Positions 1 through 8,428 of a stretch of DNA of 51,261 nt are shown here, in pieces; position 1 is the stretch's first letter, and every line of letters begins with the position of its first letter. This DNA is from an uncultured Lachnospiraceae bacterium (GTDB taxonomy: Bacteria; Bacillota; Clostridia; Lachnospirales; Lachnospiraceae): contig CANRBX010000016.1 in NCBI GenBank assembly GCA_947628955.1, positions 1 through 51,261 of the forward strand. Direction: 5' to 3'. The translations under genes and the position numbers were made by a program. The notes under the pieces were generated by a model. The model made no database searches, was not told the origin of the DNA, and saw only the letters and a program-made list of their open reading frames with translations.

Positions 1-512
1 AACAACAGGCCGAATACTTGTGCCCTGATGATATGTTTATTGTTTTATTATTATGTTCTGATAATCCAATAACATAACGGAAATGCTGGTCAACAGCGCC
101 GTCATCGAGAAGAAGGAAACAAAATATGAGTACAGGGTGAATTTCACTATGGCTGCACATATCTGCAGGGTCTTTCTCCGTCTGACCACGGAGAAAGACC
201 GGTACAATGTGATGCTCCTGCTGCAGAGAGAACTGATCCCCATACGGAACGAACGCCAGTACCCAAGACTGCAGACAGCTCATTTCCGTAAGCCGCGATA
301 CTTTATCTACAGGGCAGCTTAAGCACCTATATCATTATACTACTTTTCAGGCAGATGGTAAATCTGTCTATTTTGCATGCTTCAAATGCGCCCGCAACCG
401 CCAGTATCAGGCTATAGGAAAGCCGGGCATGCTGCTTTAGCCGTATTTTCGCAGTAGGCCTTATGTTGCTGGGGTTAACTTAATGACATTGGGGTCTGAA
501 CAGTAATCCTTT
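1..512. other. Non-coding or decayed stretch, no supported gene
   Basis: I can support no gene here. Short open frames exist on both strands (83-322 plus, 37-243 minus), but neither has a convincing ribosome binding site or a recognisable product. The minus frame is hydrophobic in part and could be the remnant of a membrane protein. The only clear structure is the hairpin at 169-200. The stretch may be the decayed continuation of the sugar-isomerase locus to its right, but that is inference. Confidence 0.4.
169..200. other. Perfect 13-bp inverted repeat, 6-nt loop
   Basis: The arms 169-181 (GGTCTTTCTCCGT) and 188-200 (ACGGAGAAAGACC) are fully complementary and flank the loop ctgacc. No T-run follows on either strand, so it is not a classic intrinsic terminator. 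It could be a protein site, an RNA-processing structure or part of a decayed mobile element. Confidence 0.6.
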
Positions 513-1199
513 TTATTCCTCCGCCTTCGGGTATTCTGTGCAGAGCAGGCGGTATGGGGCTTCATCTTCCTCTATGTCCGGGAAGCGGCCCATCGGCTCA
601 TAAAAACGGTTGTCGTTTTCATCGTCGTTGCACATGGAGACCTCGCCGAGAAGCACCGGCCCTGTCCCCGGCTCCACCTCGAAATCATGGTACATATACT
701 TGTAGACCGTGATGCTCTCTCCCGGACGGAGCTTCACCTGCGTCCCTGCAGGCACCGCCATCTCGCGCCCGTCGCAGTGGACTGTGACATCCGTATCTGC
801 AAAACCGCCGTCCTCCGTGGAATTGTAGACGCGGATCAGCACGTTCCCGCCTCCCCGGTTGATGATATCCTCCATCTTGTTCCAGTGGAAGTGCATGGGT
901 GCCTTCTGCCCTTCTCCCAGGTACAGCAGCTTTTCCGCATACGTTTTCGTGTACTTATCCGGCATTTTGACATTGCCGTTGCGCAGCGTGATCAGAGAAA
1001 AGCCTATTTCGCCGAATTTCCCAAGGCCGAAATCCGTGATGTCCCAGCCCAGCATGTTCTCGCGGATCTCATCATAATCATGGCCCTTTTCTTTCCAGTC
1101 CTCCGGCGTAAAATGGCAGAACGGAGGCAGCTTAAAGCGGCACTCACTGATCATAGCTTCCATTTCCCTTAACGCGGCATTAATTTCAGAACGTTTCAT
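513..1199 (-). CDS. D-lyxose ketol-isomerase
   Basis: A 228-residue protein of the D-lyxose/D-mannose isomerase family (cupin fold), which interconverts D-lyxose with D-xylulose, and often D-mannose with D-fructose, in the cytoplasm. The metal-site pattern is visible as MHFHWNKMEDI (two His plus Glu) and a later His in YMYHDFEVEPG. Length and N-terminus (MKRSEINAALREME) match the family. I chose the ATG at 1199 because GGGAGG lies just upstream; a longer in-frame start at 1235 lacks a site. It lies just downstream of a broken ketose 3-epimerase and an AraC-type sensor, which fits a rare-sugar locus that has lost genes. The exact physiological sugar cannot be told from sequence. Confidence 0.88.
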   Translation of the reverse strand: MKRSEINAALREMEAMISECRFKLPPFCHFTPEDWKEKGHDYDEIRENMLGWDITDFGLGKFGEIGFSLITLRNGNVKMPDKYTKTYAEKLLYLGEGQKAPMHFHWNKMEDIINRGGGNVLIRVYNSTEDGGFADTDVTVHCDGREMAVPAGTQVKLRPGESITVYKYMYHDFEVEPGTGPVLLGEVSMCNDDENDNRFYEPMGRFPDIEEDEAPYRLLCTEYPKAEE

Positions 1200-1236
1200 T
1201 GTTACCCTCCCTGTATTGTTCGTGACTCCTGGCATA

Positions 1237-1279
1237 CAGCCGTGTGCACTGTACAGTTGCAGCCGTGTGCACTGTACAG
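1237..1279. repeat. 20-bp direct repeat with palindromic cores
   Basis: The sequence CAGCCGTGTGCACTGTACAG occurs at 1237-1256 and again at 1260-1279, a 23-bp period. Each copy contains the palindromes GTGCAC and CTGTACAG. It sits between the epimerase fragment and the lyxose isomerase start, so a regulator-binding role is possible, but a chance tandem duplication explains it equally well. Confidence 0.7.
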
Positions 1280-1316
1280 ATTACACCCGTCTGCTCTGAT
1301 CTACGCAGTCCGGCGC

Positions 1317-1826
1317 TCAGGCCATCCCGTATTTCTTCAGCATATCCTGTTCATATTTCAGAAGATAGGCCGCCTCCTTATCCCGGTACTCCGGCGACAT
1401 GTCCTCCTCGAGATCGCGCCAGACAAAGATATCCTTTCCTACCTCCCCGCCCTTCGCCACAAACGGCTCAGACACGATGCGCCCGGTATAGTGGATGTCC
1501 GCAAGCGCCTGGAAGATCTCGTCAAAATTGATGTGGCCGCGCCCCGGACAGCGGCGGTTGTTGTCGCCCGTGTGGAAATTCACCAGGCGGTCCCCTGCAA
1601 GATGGATCGCCGCCGGAATGCTGTCCTCCTCGATGTTCATATGGTATGTGTCAAGCAGGATACCGATGTTCAGGGAATCAACCGCTTCCACATAGGCCAG
1701 CGCTTCCTTCGCCGTGTTGATCAGGCAGCCCTCAAACCGGTTGACCGCCTCCACACAGTAGGTGACGCCGCAGTCTTCGGCCACCCGTATGATCTCCCGC
1801 ATAGACTTCAGAGTTTTGTGTATCGA
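1317..1826 (-). pseudogene. Ketose 3-epimerase (tagatose/psicose epimerase family), 5'-truncated
   Basis: The remaining ~168 residues are the C-terminal half of a D-tagatose/D-psicose 3-epimerase-type TIM barrel (intact members ~290 residues). All four recognisable catalytic/metal segments of that half are present: CVEAVNRFE (Glu), LDTYHMNIEE (Asp), NFHTGDNNRR (His, Arg) and VSEPF (Glu). The N-terminal half is absent. Homology appears to start near 1820, and the open frame continues to 1922 only through unrelated, Lys/Tyr/Cys-rich sequence without a convincing ribosome binding site. A deletion that joined the 3' part to foreign sequence is the simplest reading. The barrel would be incomplete, so activity is unlikely. 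Confidence 0.8.
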
Positions 1827-1940
1827 TATGTTTTTCGGAATTTTCTGAACACCGCAATAATAATACGATTTTATCTGTTTTCGCAACAGACACATCTTAC
1901 ATCGGGTATACAATTTGTGCATGGTGCCATTTTTCCCGCA

Positions 1941-4244
1941 TTAATCCGGCGTTTTTGGGTCATTTTGCAGCTTTCCGAAATCGCTCGGCGCAATGCCGAC
2001 TACACGCTTGAACGCGCGGCGGAAGGAATAATCGCTGCCGTACCCAACCATCTCGGCCGTGTCCCGGACGGCGGTTCCCTCCCGGAGAAGCTCACAGGCG
2101 TGCTTCATCCGGCACTGCTCCAGATATGCGCTGAATGTCAGCCCGAAGCACAGCTTGAAATCATTGTACGTCTTCCGCTCCGCCTCGCCGAGCCACTCCG
2201 CCAGCATCGCGAGATTCAGGTTCGGATCTCCGTAATGCTCCTCTATATACGCGGCAGCTTTGTCCCGGTCCATGTCCGGCGCCGTATTTTCCTTCTCCTG
2301 CGCGCTGAGAGCACAGTACTGCCTCGTCTCACGCAGCAGCGCAAAGATCTCCCCGCTGCTCTGCGCGTGGCGGGCCGTCTCACGCAGGCCGTCTGCCGCG
2401 CCGGCCTCCCTGCCGCACATGCTGATGCTGCGGAAAACAGCGCTCCGCAGCGCCTCTACCGTGTGACGGTACGTATACCGGCTGTTTCCGGGCCGGAAAT
2501 AGACCTCGTCGATCTGCGCGATCAGTTCTTCCAGCTGCTCCTCTGTCCCGGTGCGCAGAAGCTGCAGCAGCTTAAGCTCCATATCCATCGGGAAGACCAG
2601 CGGCCTGTCGCTGAGCTCCTCCTCCGGGACGTCCGAAGGAAATACCGGGAAATGCATGCCATGGTAGCGGGCGATCTCTGCCAGCCGGTACGCCGTATCG
2701 AACTGGCCGGACAGCTTCTCGATGTCCCCGGAGCCCTGCCCGAGCCCGACATAGCTGTGGACCTTCAGCTGGCTGTTCACACGGTAGCTCATCTGCCCGA
2801 AAGCGTCCTTCAATTCCTCATCCTCCGGATCCCTGCAGACGACGAGCAGGGCATAGGCCAGATTGCTCACCTGGTATACGTAATAATCCCACTTGATGCA
2901 GTCCTCAAAATATCTCTCCATCATCGCGGAGAAGTCCTCCCCCGAATAGTCCAGGCCGCCCTTCACCGGATTTTCAAGCTCGATATACGCGACATAATAC
3001 CATCCGCTGCTGATATCGACATCCGCCTGAGCGGCTTCCTCCTCCAGTTCCCGGAGCGAGCCATACTCTCCCCCGGAAAATAATTTCCGCAAAAAGAGGT
3101 CGCGGAGCCTTATCTTCTGCAGCTCAAGCGTGTCCCACATCTGATTTACATCCCCGAGGAAATTTCTCAGGATCTCCCAGAAGCGGAAGCTCTTATCGGA
3201 AACTCCCATGCGGTCCCGCAGGAGCAGGTACTGTTCCACGACGTTCCTCCTCTGGTACCAGTAGGTCAGGCTGATCAGCAGCCCGATCAGAAGCGACAGC
3301 AGACAGACGATCGCCACCACGTAGCGGCTCGTCCCTGCGCTGCCTGTCAGAATGTTCTCCGGTACCGCTACCGCCACCTGCCAGTTGTCATTGTCAGAGT
3401 ATTCCACGCGCCTCACGACAGATCTCTTTCCAAATCCGCTCTCCGCCAGATACTCCTCCCAGGACAGCCCGCACTCCGGATATTCCCCGGCAGAGCCGGA
3501 AGCGTTCCTCACACACGTGAGGATTCTCCCATTCTCGTCCAGAAGCGCCGCCGCGCCGTCCTGTCCTGCCAGCATCCCCGCAAGGATCTCGTCAATCTGT
3601 TCCCAGTCCAGCATCACGACCACGACGCTTCTCTCCGTCCGCATACGGTGCGCCACGCGGCTCGCCAGAAACAGGATTCTCCTCCCGCTCTCTTCCTCAT
3701 ATATATGCAGCGTGCGGGAAGGATTCTGGGAAGAAAAATATTCCATAAATTTTTCATAGCTTTCAAAAGGAAAATCGCTCAGGGTAGAGATTCCCAGATC
3801 CGTCTGCGGGATCACCTGCGGGATCTTCATGACATAGCTGCTGTCGGCGATCAGCACATAAATGTCCTGGATCAGCTGATTCATCATATTATAGTTCGGA
3901 TAACTCTGAGCAACAGTGTACAGGGAAAAATATTCATTTTTCAGACTGCCTGTGTCCTTCTGGCTGAGGTATTCCTGCAGCCTCTGTTCGCTGCTCACAT
4001 AATACCCCACATTCTCTGCCCGCTGGACCTCGCGGTCAAAGGTCTGTCTCGCCTCGCCGAGCATATTCGTAAGTCTCCCTTCCTGTACGTCTGAGAATGC
4101 GCTTGCCGCCATAAAATACACCGCCACAACTGCCGCCGCGGGGACGATAAGGATCATCAGATACGAGAAAAGAAGATTCAGTGAGATGCGGTTTCTGCGA
4201 ATTTTTTTCAGACAATTTTTCTTTTTAGCAGTCTTTTTTCCCAT
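1941..4244 (-). CDS. Membrane sensor AraC-family transcriptional regulator
   Basis: A 767-residue regulator with a basic N-terminus (many Lys), a first membrane helix at about residues 20-45, a large extracytoplasmic sensor region (Cache-like, inferred from layout), a second helix near residue 310, a cytoplasmic linker, and a C-terminal AraC-type double helix-turn-helix in the last ~105 residues (AAYIEEHYGDPNLNLAMLAE followed by the MVGYGSDYSFRRAFKRVVGI segment). Such one-component membrane regulators usually sense extracellular sugars and activate neighbouring uptake or degradation genes. Start chosen at 4244 (MGKKTAKKK) because of the AGGAG 11 nt upstream. Its expected targets are the epimerase/isomerase genes downstream, which are damaged, so it may be orphaned. 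The signal sensed is unknown. Confidence 0.85.
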   Translation of the reverse strand: MGKKTAKKKNCLKKIRRNRISLNLLFSYLMILIVPAAAVVAVYFMAASAFSDVQEGRLTNMLGEARQTFDREVQRAENVGYYVSSEQRLQEYLSQKDTGSLKNEYFSLYTVAQSYPNYNMMNQLIQDIYVLIADSSYVMKIPQVIPQTDLGISTLSDFPFESYEKFMEYFSSQNPSRTLHIYEEESGRRILFLASRVAHRMRTERSVVVVMLDWEQIDEILAGMLAGQDGAAALLDENGRILTCVRNASGSAGEYPECGLSWEEYLAESGFGKRSVVRRVEYSDNDNWQVAVAVPENILTGSAGTSRYVVAIVCLLSLLIGLLISLTYWYQRRNVVEQYLLLRDRMGVSDKSFRFWEILRNFLGDVNQMWDTLELQKIRLRDLFLRKLFSGGEYGSLRELEEEAAQADVDISSGWYYVAYIELENPVKGGLDYSGEDFSAMMERYFEDCIKWDYYVYQVSNLAYALLVVCRDPEDEELKDAFGQMSYRVNSQLKVHSYVGLGQGSGDIEKLSGQFDTAYRLAEIARYHGMHFPVFPSDVPEEELSDRPLVFPMDMELKLLQLLRTGTEEQLEELIAQIDEVYFRPGNSRYTYRHTVEALRSAVFRSISMCGREAGAADGLRETARHAQSSGEIFALLRETRQYCALSAQEKENTAPDMDRDKAAAYIEEHYGDPNLNLAMLAEWLGEAERKTYNDFKLCFGLTFSAYLEQCRMKHACELLREGTAVRDTAEMVGYGSDYSFRRAFKRVVGIAPSDFGKLQNDPKTPD

Positions 4245-4353
4245 TTGCTTGTTTTCTCCTTGTTTTCTGTTGTAAAATGTAGTTAAGATGTAGTAAGTAA
4301 GCAAAAAACAATTTCTGTGGTTTACCAGTTATTTATTAAGGAGGTGTCCGTCC

Positions 4354-4647
4354 ATGCTGTTCCATAAGAAAACGCCTGTTCTCCCGCGCGTGCGCGTCAG
4401 CGCGGATCATACCGTGCTCTACGAGGGGGAGCTGAAAGCGCTTCCGATAAAAGAGTCTGTTATCATTGAAAAAAGCATTTTTTATTTCGACGATCCGGAG
4501 CCGTGCTTTATCCACCGCAACGCCGTGTGCGTCCGGCTCGCCGAAGAGCTGTACCGGGAGCTGCTCGCAGCACCCGACGGCTGTGCCGGCCCTCTGCTTC
4601 TCGCATGGGCCGACTTTGACAGGATCACATGCGCGGCGCTGGTCTGA
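4354..4647 (+). CDS. Small hypothetical protein, 97 aa
   Basis: I do not recognise this protein. It is supported by a strong ribosome binding site (AAGGAGGTG, 7-8 nt before the ATG) and by an intergenic position, divergent from the sensor-regulator gene and convergent with the thiol-redox gene 13 bp away. The sequence is soluble and of mixed composition: an N-terminal basic stretch (MLFHKKTPVLPRVRV), then an acidic segment with DDPEP, and a C-terminal part with three Cys in total. No signal peptide or membrane helix is evident. It might be a cytoplasmic partner of either neighbour; this is a guess. Confidence 0.6.
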   Translation: MLFHKKTPVLPRVRVSADHTVLYEGELKALPIKESVIIEKSIFYFDDPEPCFIHRNAVCVRLAEELYRELLAAPDGCAGPLLLAWADFDRITCAALV

Positions 4648-4660
4648 AGAAGATCTAGGG

Positions 4661-6388
4661 TTAAAACAGGAAAAAGTACAGCGCGTACAGCGTGAAAAGC
4701 ACGGCGTTCAGCAGTTTGACCGCGCCGAGGTGCCTCAGCATAAAGTCTGACACCCGGCCGGTCGCTTTTGTAACGTGTATGACCAGAAGGGCCGCGGCGG
4801 CAGGAATACTCATTGCCGTCACATACACCAGCAGGTACACGAAATTTCTCACCTGCCCTCCGCCCGGGCTGCGCAGCAGATAGAGGATCGACGCCATGTA
4901 AATCTGCCCGGTACAGAAAAACTCTCCGATCGAGACAGCGGCCCCGAGCCCCAGGACCAGAAACGCCAGTGCAGCGCCCTCCGCCCGTCCCGCCCGCTTC
5001 AGCAGCGTATGGTTGAACCGGCGCAGCCTCTTCGGGAGCTGCATGCGCACCTTTCCGTACTCTTCTTTCCTCACGTTCAGAAAATCCATAAAGTTCAGCG
5101 CGGCCGCCACGAAAAACAGCACAGCCAGCACGATGTCCAGAGCCGAGCTGTATCTTGAGAGCAGGCCCTGGTCAAATCCGGACGCCGCAAAGCAGGCCGC
5201 ACATCCGATCCCCAGGTATGTCACATATTTCGCCGCGAGCCAGAGCAGGCCGTTTTTCAGCACAGACGCGTGCGCGGTGATCAGGATGGAGAGCAGCATC
5301 AGCGTCATCGAGATCATGCACGGATTCCAGCCCGCCAGAAAGCCTGCCCCAAAGGCCGATGCCAGTTCAGGCCCCCACGCTTCCTCCGGCGCAGAAGCCC
5401 CCAGCCGTTCCTTCAAAACCGAAGCCGGCGCTTCGCCCTCCTTGAGAAGCGCGCCAAGCCCCTGCCTGATCTCCTCCTCCCCGAGCAGCACATGTTCTCC
5501 CGCGAACACAGCCGGCACCTTTCCCTCTTCCTGTGTCCGTCCATACTGCGCGAGCAGCGATTTAAACGTCTCAATATTCCCGCCCTCGGCAATGCTGCAC
5601 TCTGTCACCTCAAAATCCAGCTCCTCCTGCAGCGCCCTGATCTCATCCTTCGCCCGGTCGCAGTCCGCGCACGAGTACGTCGTGAAGAGCAGGACCGCAG
5701 GGGCGTCGTCCGCGGCAGTAATCACAGGACGCGACGTGTCCGCCGGTGTCTCCGGCAGTTCCGAACCCTCCTGCGACTCCGGCTGTCCCTGGCTCTCCAG
5801 CGGCTCCTGCTGTTCAGGGCTCTCCTGCGACTCCGGCTTGTCCGACATTGCCTCTGCGCCCGCTAAAGGCTCCTGCTGTCCCGGGCTCTCCTGCAGCTCC
5901 TGCTGTCCCGGGCTCTCCTGCAGCTCCTGCCGCCCCAGTGTCTCTGGCCGCCCTGAACTCTCCGCCAGCTCCTGCCCCGGCATGTCGGTTTCCTCCGCCG
6001 GCGTCCCATCCCCGAACAGAAGTCCGTGCAGCTTCGCCTCCATCGTCTCATATCCGCTCAGCCACACACCGTCAACGATCAGCACCGGCAGCTCCACATC
6101 CGCTTTTTCTTTTCCAGCATCAGCCAGGCGCTGCTCATACGCCGCCATCACAGTGTCCAGGAACGTATTATATGTACGGATCTCACAGGAGATCGTCTTC
6201 TTTTCCTCATCCGAGATACAGCGGTCATACAGTTCGTATATATTGGCCTCCTCATGGCAGGAAGCGCAGACATTAAAATAGAAGAAATCAAGCGTATGTT
6301 TTTCTTCTTCGCCCGCGCAGATCTCCTCGGTCGCAGATATTGTCAGAAGCAGGCAGACTATGGCTATTATCAGTCTTTTTATTTTCAT
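4661..6388 (-). CDS. CcdA/DsbD-like thiol-disulfide membrane protein with two CxxC domains
   Basis: A 575-residue protein that begins with a signal peptide (residues 1-25). A first redox motif CASC (C41/C44) is followed by a thioredoxin-like segment. Residues ~127-220 are a Gln/Glu/Ser/Pro-rich linker built of short repeats. A second glutaredoxin-like domain carries CADC (C240/C243). From ~345 the C-terminal half is a polytopic CcdA/DsbD-type transmembrane domain with its two expected membrane cysteines, in NPC (C357) and FFCTGQ (C492). The family relays electrons across the membrane to extracytoplasmic thiol proteins; here electron donor and acceptor domains seem fused to the relay. AGGAGG precedes the ATG. 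The substrate is unknown. The neighbours give no operon partner. Confidence 0.82.
   Translation of the reverse strand: MKIKRLIIAIVCLLLTISATEEICAGEEEKHTLDFFYFNVCASCHEEANIYELYDRCISDEEKKTISCEIRTYNTFLDTVMAAYEQRLADAGKEKADVELPVLIVDGVWLSGYETMEAKLHGLLFGDGTPAEETDMPGQELAESSGRPETLGRQELQESPGQQELQESPGQQEPLAGAEAMSDKPESQESPEQQEPLESQGQPESQEGSELPETPADTSRPVITAADDAPAVLLFTTYSCADCDRAKDEIRALQEELDFEVTECSIAEGGNIETFKSLLAQYGRTQEEGKVPAVFAGEHVLLGEEEIRQGLGALLKEGEAPASVLKERLGASAPEEAWGPELASAFGAGFLAGWNPCMISMTLMLLSILITAHASVLKNGLLWLAAKYVTYLGIGCAACFAASGFDQGLLSRYSSALDIVLAVLFFVAAALNFMDFLNVRKEEYGKVRMQLPKRLRRFNHTLLKRAGRAEGAALAFLVLGLGAAVSIGEFFCTGQIYMASILYLLRSPGGGQVRNFVYLLVYVTAMSIPAAAALLVIHVTKATGRVSDFMLRHLGAVKLLNAVLFTLYALYFFLF
5870..5923. 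repeat. 27-bp perfect tandem repeat in linker of the redox protein
   Basis: Two identical 27-bp copies (5870-5896, 5897-5923), followed by a degenerate third, encode the 9-residue unit ESPGQQELQ. The surrounding 130 bp contain looser QES/QEP repeats. The unit is in frame, so copy-number change would only alter linker length. Confidence 0.85.
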
Positions 6389-6487
6389 GGCATTATCCTC
6401 CTTTCGGAAACATTTTTATAAAGCCGCTTATGCTTCCATGCCTTCCCGCGCTGCTTCCAACCCTGCGATCAGACAACTCTATATTTT

Positions 6488-7066
6488 TCATTCCAGGTTA
6501 GCATGCCACTTCCAGAGGCTTTTCAGGTCCGTATTTTGATCATCTACTATCATCTTTGCTATCACATCCCCCAAAAGAAGCAGAACCTGTTCAAAAAGAG
6601 AAGTCATAATCTGCTGAGAATCAATTTCATCTTCTAAATATAATCTTGTTCTGGCAGGAATACGCACCATATAATCTATATAGTTTCTGACAGCACCATT
6701 GGGGTTGGAGCCAATATGTACAACTTTCGCATCAAATTCTTTTGCCTTTTTAGCAATTACAACGGGAATTATAGATTCTCCGCTTCCAGACCCGACAATA
6801 AGCAGATCTGTATTTTTGATTGCAGGTTCCGTAATATCACCGACGCATTGTGCCTTAATTCCCAGGTGAGTAAGTCTTTTGCAAAAGGACTGAAGAGAAA
6901 GCATAACTCTTCCTACTCCTATAAAAAACACATCATCTGCCGCAAGAATATCATTTACAAGTGTTTCAACAGCTTCCGTATCTGTTCCCGCTAATGCACC
7001 TTCAATCTCACTTAGAATCATTCTACAGGTTTCCTCATACTTTTTCCCAAAACTGTCCATCATCAT
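6488..7066 (-). CDS. SIS-domain protein, 6-phospho-3-hexuloisomerase-like
   Basis: A 192-residue SIS-fold sugar-phosphate isomerase resembling 6-phospho-3-hexuloisomerase (PHI/HxlB): FFIGVGRVMLSLQSF, RLTHLG, VGDITEPAI and the SIS signature GSGSGES are all at the expected places. PHI interconverts D-arabino-hex-3-ulose 6-phosphate and fructose 6-phosphate in the cytoplasm. The start codon overlaps the stop of the upstream epimerase gene (ATGA), so the two are translationally coupled. Unlike canonical ribulose-monophosphate pairs, the partner is a ribulose-phosphate-3-epimerase homologue rather than hexulose-phosphate synthase. The true substrate is therefore uncertain. The pair is clearly more AT-rich than its neighbours, which suggests transfer. 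Confidence 0.8.
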   Translation of the reverse strand: MMMDSFGKKYEETCRMILSEIEGALAGTDTEAVETLVNDILAADDVFFIGVGRVMLSLQSFCKRLTHLGIKAQCVGDITEPAIKNTDLLIVGSGSGESIIPVVIAKKAKEFDAKVVHIGSNPNGAVRNYIDYMVRIPARTRLYLEDEIDSQQIMTSLFEQVLLLLGDVIAKMIVDDQNTDLKSLWKWHANLE

Positions 7067-7764
7067 TCCCCCAGAACCTTCCTTCTAAGCTCCATAGTCT
7101 TTCTTACACTGCCGGAAATATTATTCCTTGAAATACACGTTGTTCCCGCGACAAAAATATCAACAGTTCCATTGCCGAGATCTTCTATATTTTTAAGCGA
7201 AACCCGCCCGTCCATAATAATCTTTGTATCGAGTCCCCGATCATGAACCATTTCCCGCAATTCTTTTATTTTCCTGTAAGAATATGGAACTGTTTTTTCC
7301 CCCCTGCTTGAAGCATAACCCGGATTTATCTGCATCAATAATACTGAATCACACTTTTCAAGTTCATATTCGAGCACAGAAAGCGGTGTGGCCGGTTTTA
7401 ATGCAAGACCTGCGCGAACTCCGGCATTGTGTATCCGGTTAATCATCCCATCCACATGAGATGCCGTTTCCTGATGAAATGTAATTTGCTGAACTCCGAT
7501 GCCTAACAGTTCATCAATAAAATATTCAGGTTTCTCAGCCATCACATGACATTCAAATGAAAGATCCGTAATTTTTCTTAATTGAATTAATGTTTCAAAG
7601 CCCAGAGGCATACTTGGACTAAAATGTCCGTCTATAATGTCCACATGAAGCATTTCGATTCCGCTGGCTTCAAGCTGTCTGATCTGATCCTCCAGGCGAA
7701 GCATATCAAGACATATAAGGGATGGGGATAAGATACACTTTTTATTCCAGATGTCCATACACAT
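7063..7764 (-). CDS. Ribulose-phosphate/allulose-phosphate 3-epimerase family protein
   Basis: A 233-residue TIM barrel of the ribulose-phosphate 3-epimerase family. Diagnostic segments are SPSLICLD, HVDIIDGHFSP (catalytic Asp), CHVMAEKPE, LALKPATPL, MQINPGY, IIMDGRVS (second Asp) and FVAGTTCI (phosphate loop). Family members epimerise C3 of D-ribulose 5-phosphate, D-allulose 6-phosphate or related ketose phosphates. The pairing with a 6-phospho-3-hexuloisomerase-like gene, rather than with pentose-pathway genes, favours a ketohexose phosphate, but this is inference. GAGGAG lies upstream of the ATG at 7764, and a promoter candidate lies ~90 bp further upstream. Confidence 0.82.
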   Translation of the reverse strand: MCMDIWNKKCILSPSLICLDMLRLEDQIRQLEASGIEMLHVDIIDGHFSPSMPLGFETLIQLRKITDLSFECHVMAEKPEYFIDELLGIGVQQITFHQETASHVDGMINRIHNAGVRAGLALKPATPLSVLEYELEKCDSVLLMQINPGYASSRGEKTVPYSYRKIKELREMVHDRGLDTKIIMDGRVSLKNIEDLGNGTVDIFVAGTTCISRNNISGSVRKTMELRRKVLGE

Positions 7765-7836
7765 AATTATCTGTTCTCCTCAAACGTAATTTCATTGCCT
7801 TTCCATTCTGCTTCAAACAGGTCTTTAACAATCAAT

Positions 7837-7864
7837 TATTTTATACCAATTATTTTATATCAAT
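7837..7864. repeat. 14-bp tandem repeat overlapping promoter
   Basis: On the minus strand the unit ATTGRTATAAAATA occurs twice in tandem (7851-7864, then 7837-7850). The first copy contains the predicted -10 box of the epimerase operon, so the repeat creates a second -10-like element 14 bp downstream. It might be an operator or simply a duplication. Confidence 0.6.
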
Positions 7865-7882
7865 TTTTATCTGTATTTACAA
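7854..7882 (-). promoter_or_regulatory. Promoter candidate for the epimerase-SIS operon
   Basis: Minus strand TTGTAA (7882-7877), 17-bp spacer, TATAAA (7859-7854) in an AT-rich stretch ~90 bp before the epimerase start. The rest of 7883-8110 shows only low-complexity AT-rich sequence, with a repeated ATCGCCG/TTTTTT pattern at about 7995-8038. Confidence 0.5.
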
Positions 7883-8110
7883 CAAACATATTCTCCACAC
7901 AACATACAGTTTTTCCAGTGAATTGTATAAAATTGTATTTACAGCTGTTTTCGTATGAAACGTTTTTTGCGCAGCAGGGAACACTTTCGTGTTTTCTTTT
8001 ATCGCCGATTTTTTATCGCCGTTTTTTATCGACGATCTTTTCCTTCGACATATCCCTTTCTTCTCGTCAATCATCTGAGAAATCCGATTTAATAAATCTC
8101 TGCGTTCCGC

Positions 8111-8368
8111 TCAGCCGCATTTCTTGCGCACCTCGTCCTCGTCCACGTCAACCAGGATGATATCGCTGCCAATCTGTACAATGCATTTCCAGGGAACCAC
8201 ATACTCAAATTCCCGTCCGAGAAACCAGCACAGCCTGCCGGGCCCCGGAATGATCAGCGCGAGGATGCAGCCGCTTCTGCAGTCAATGTCCAGGTCGCTG
8301 ACACATCCAAGCGCCCGGCAGGAGCGGATGTTGATCACTTCCTTCTGTTTCAGGTCATAGAATCTCAC
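8111..8368 (-). CDS. YlmC/YmxH-family PRC-barrel protein (sporulation-associated)
   Basis: An 85-residue PRC-barrel protein of the YlmC/YmxH family. The pattern DLKQKEVINI, ALGCVSDLDID, ILALIIPG, VVPWKCIVQIGSDIILVD is characteristic. Members are small, conserved in endospore formers and of unclear biochemical role; some are part of the mother-cell sporulation programme. I chose the GTG at 8368 because a perfect AGGAGG lies 8 nt upstream and because the family begins just before this DLK motif. A longer in-frame ATG at 8467 would add an unconserved extension. The gene is divergent from nrdR, a common arrangement in Clostridia. Confidence 0.88.
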   Translation of the reverse strand: MRFYDLKQKEVINIRSCRALGCVSDLDIDCRSGCILALIIPGPGRLCWFLGREFEYVVPWKCIVQIGSDIILVDVDEDEVRKKCG

Positions 8369-8428
8369 GCCGCCATCCTCCTGTCCGCCACCTGTGCAGA
8401 TATTGCTGTTCACTTTGTGACCAGCAAT

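Noticed and set aside
1242-3083. 613-residue open frame on the plus strand
   Set aside because: It is antisense to the epimerase fragment and the AraC-type sensor gene, which have clear homology and a ribosome binding site. Its protein is Arg/Leu/His-rich, as expected for a shadow frame in GC-rich DNA.
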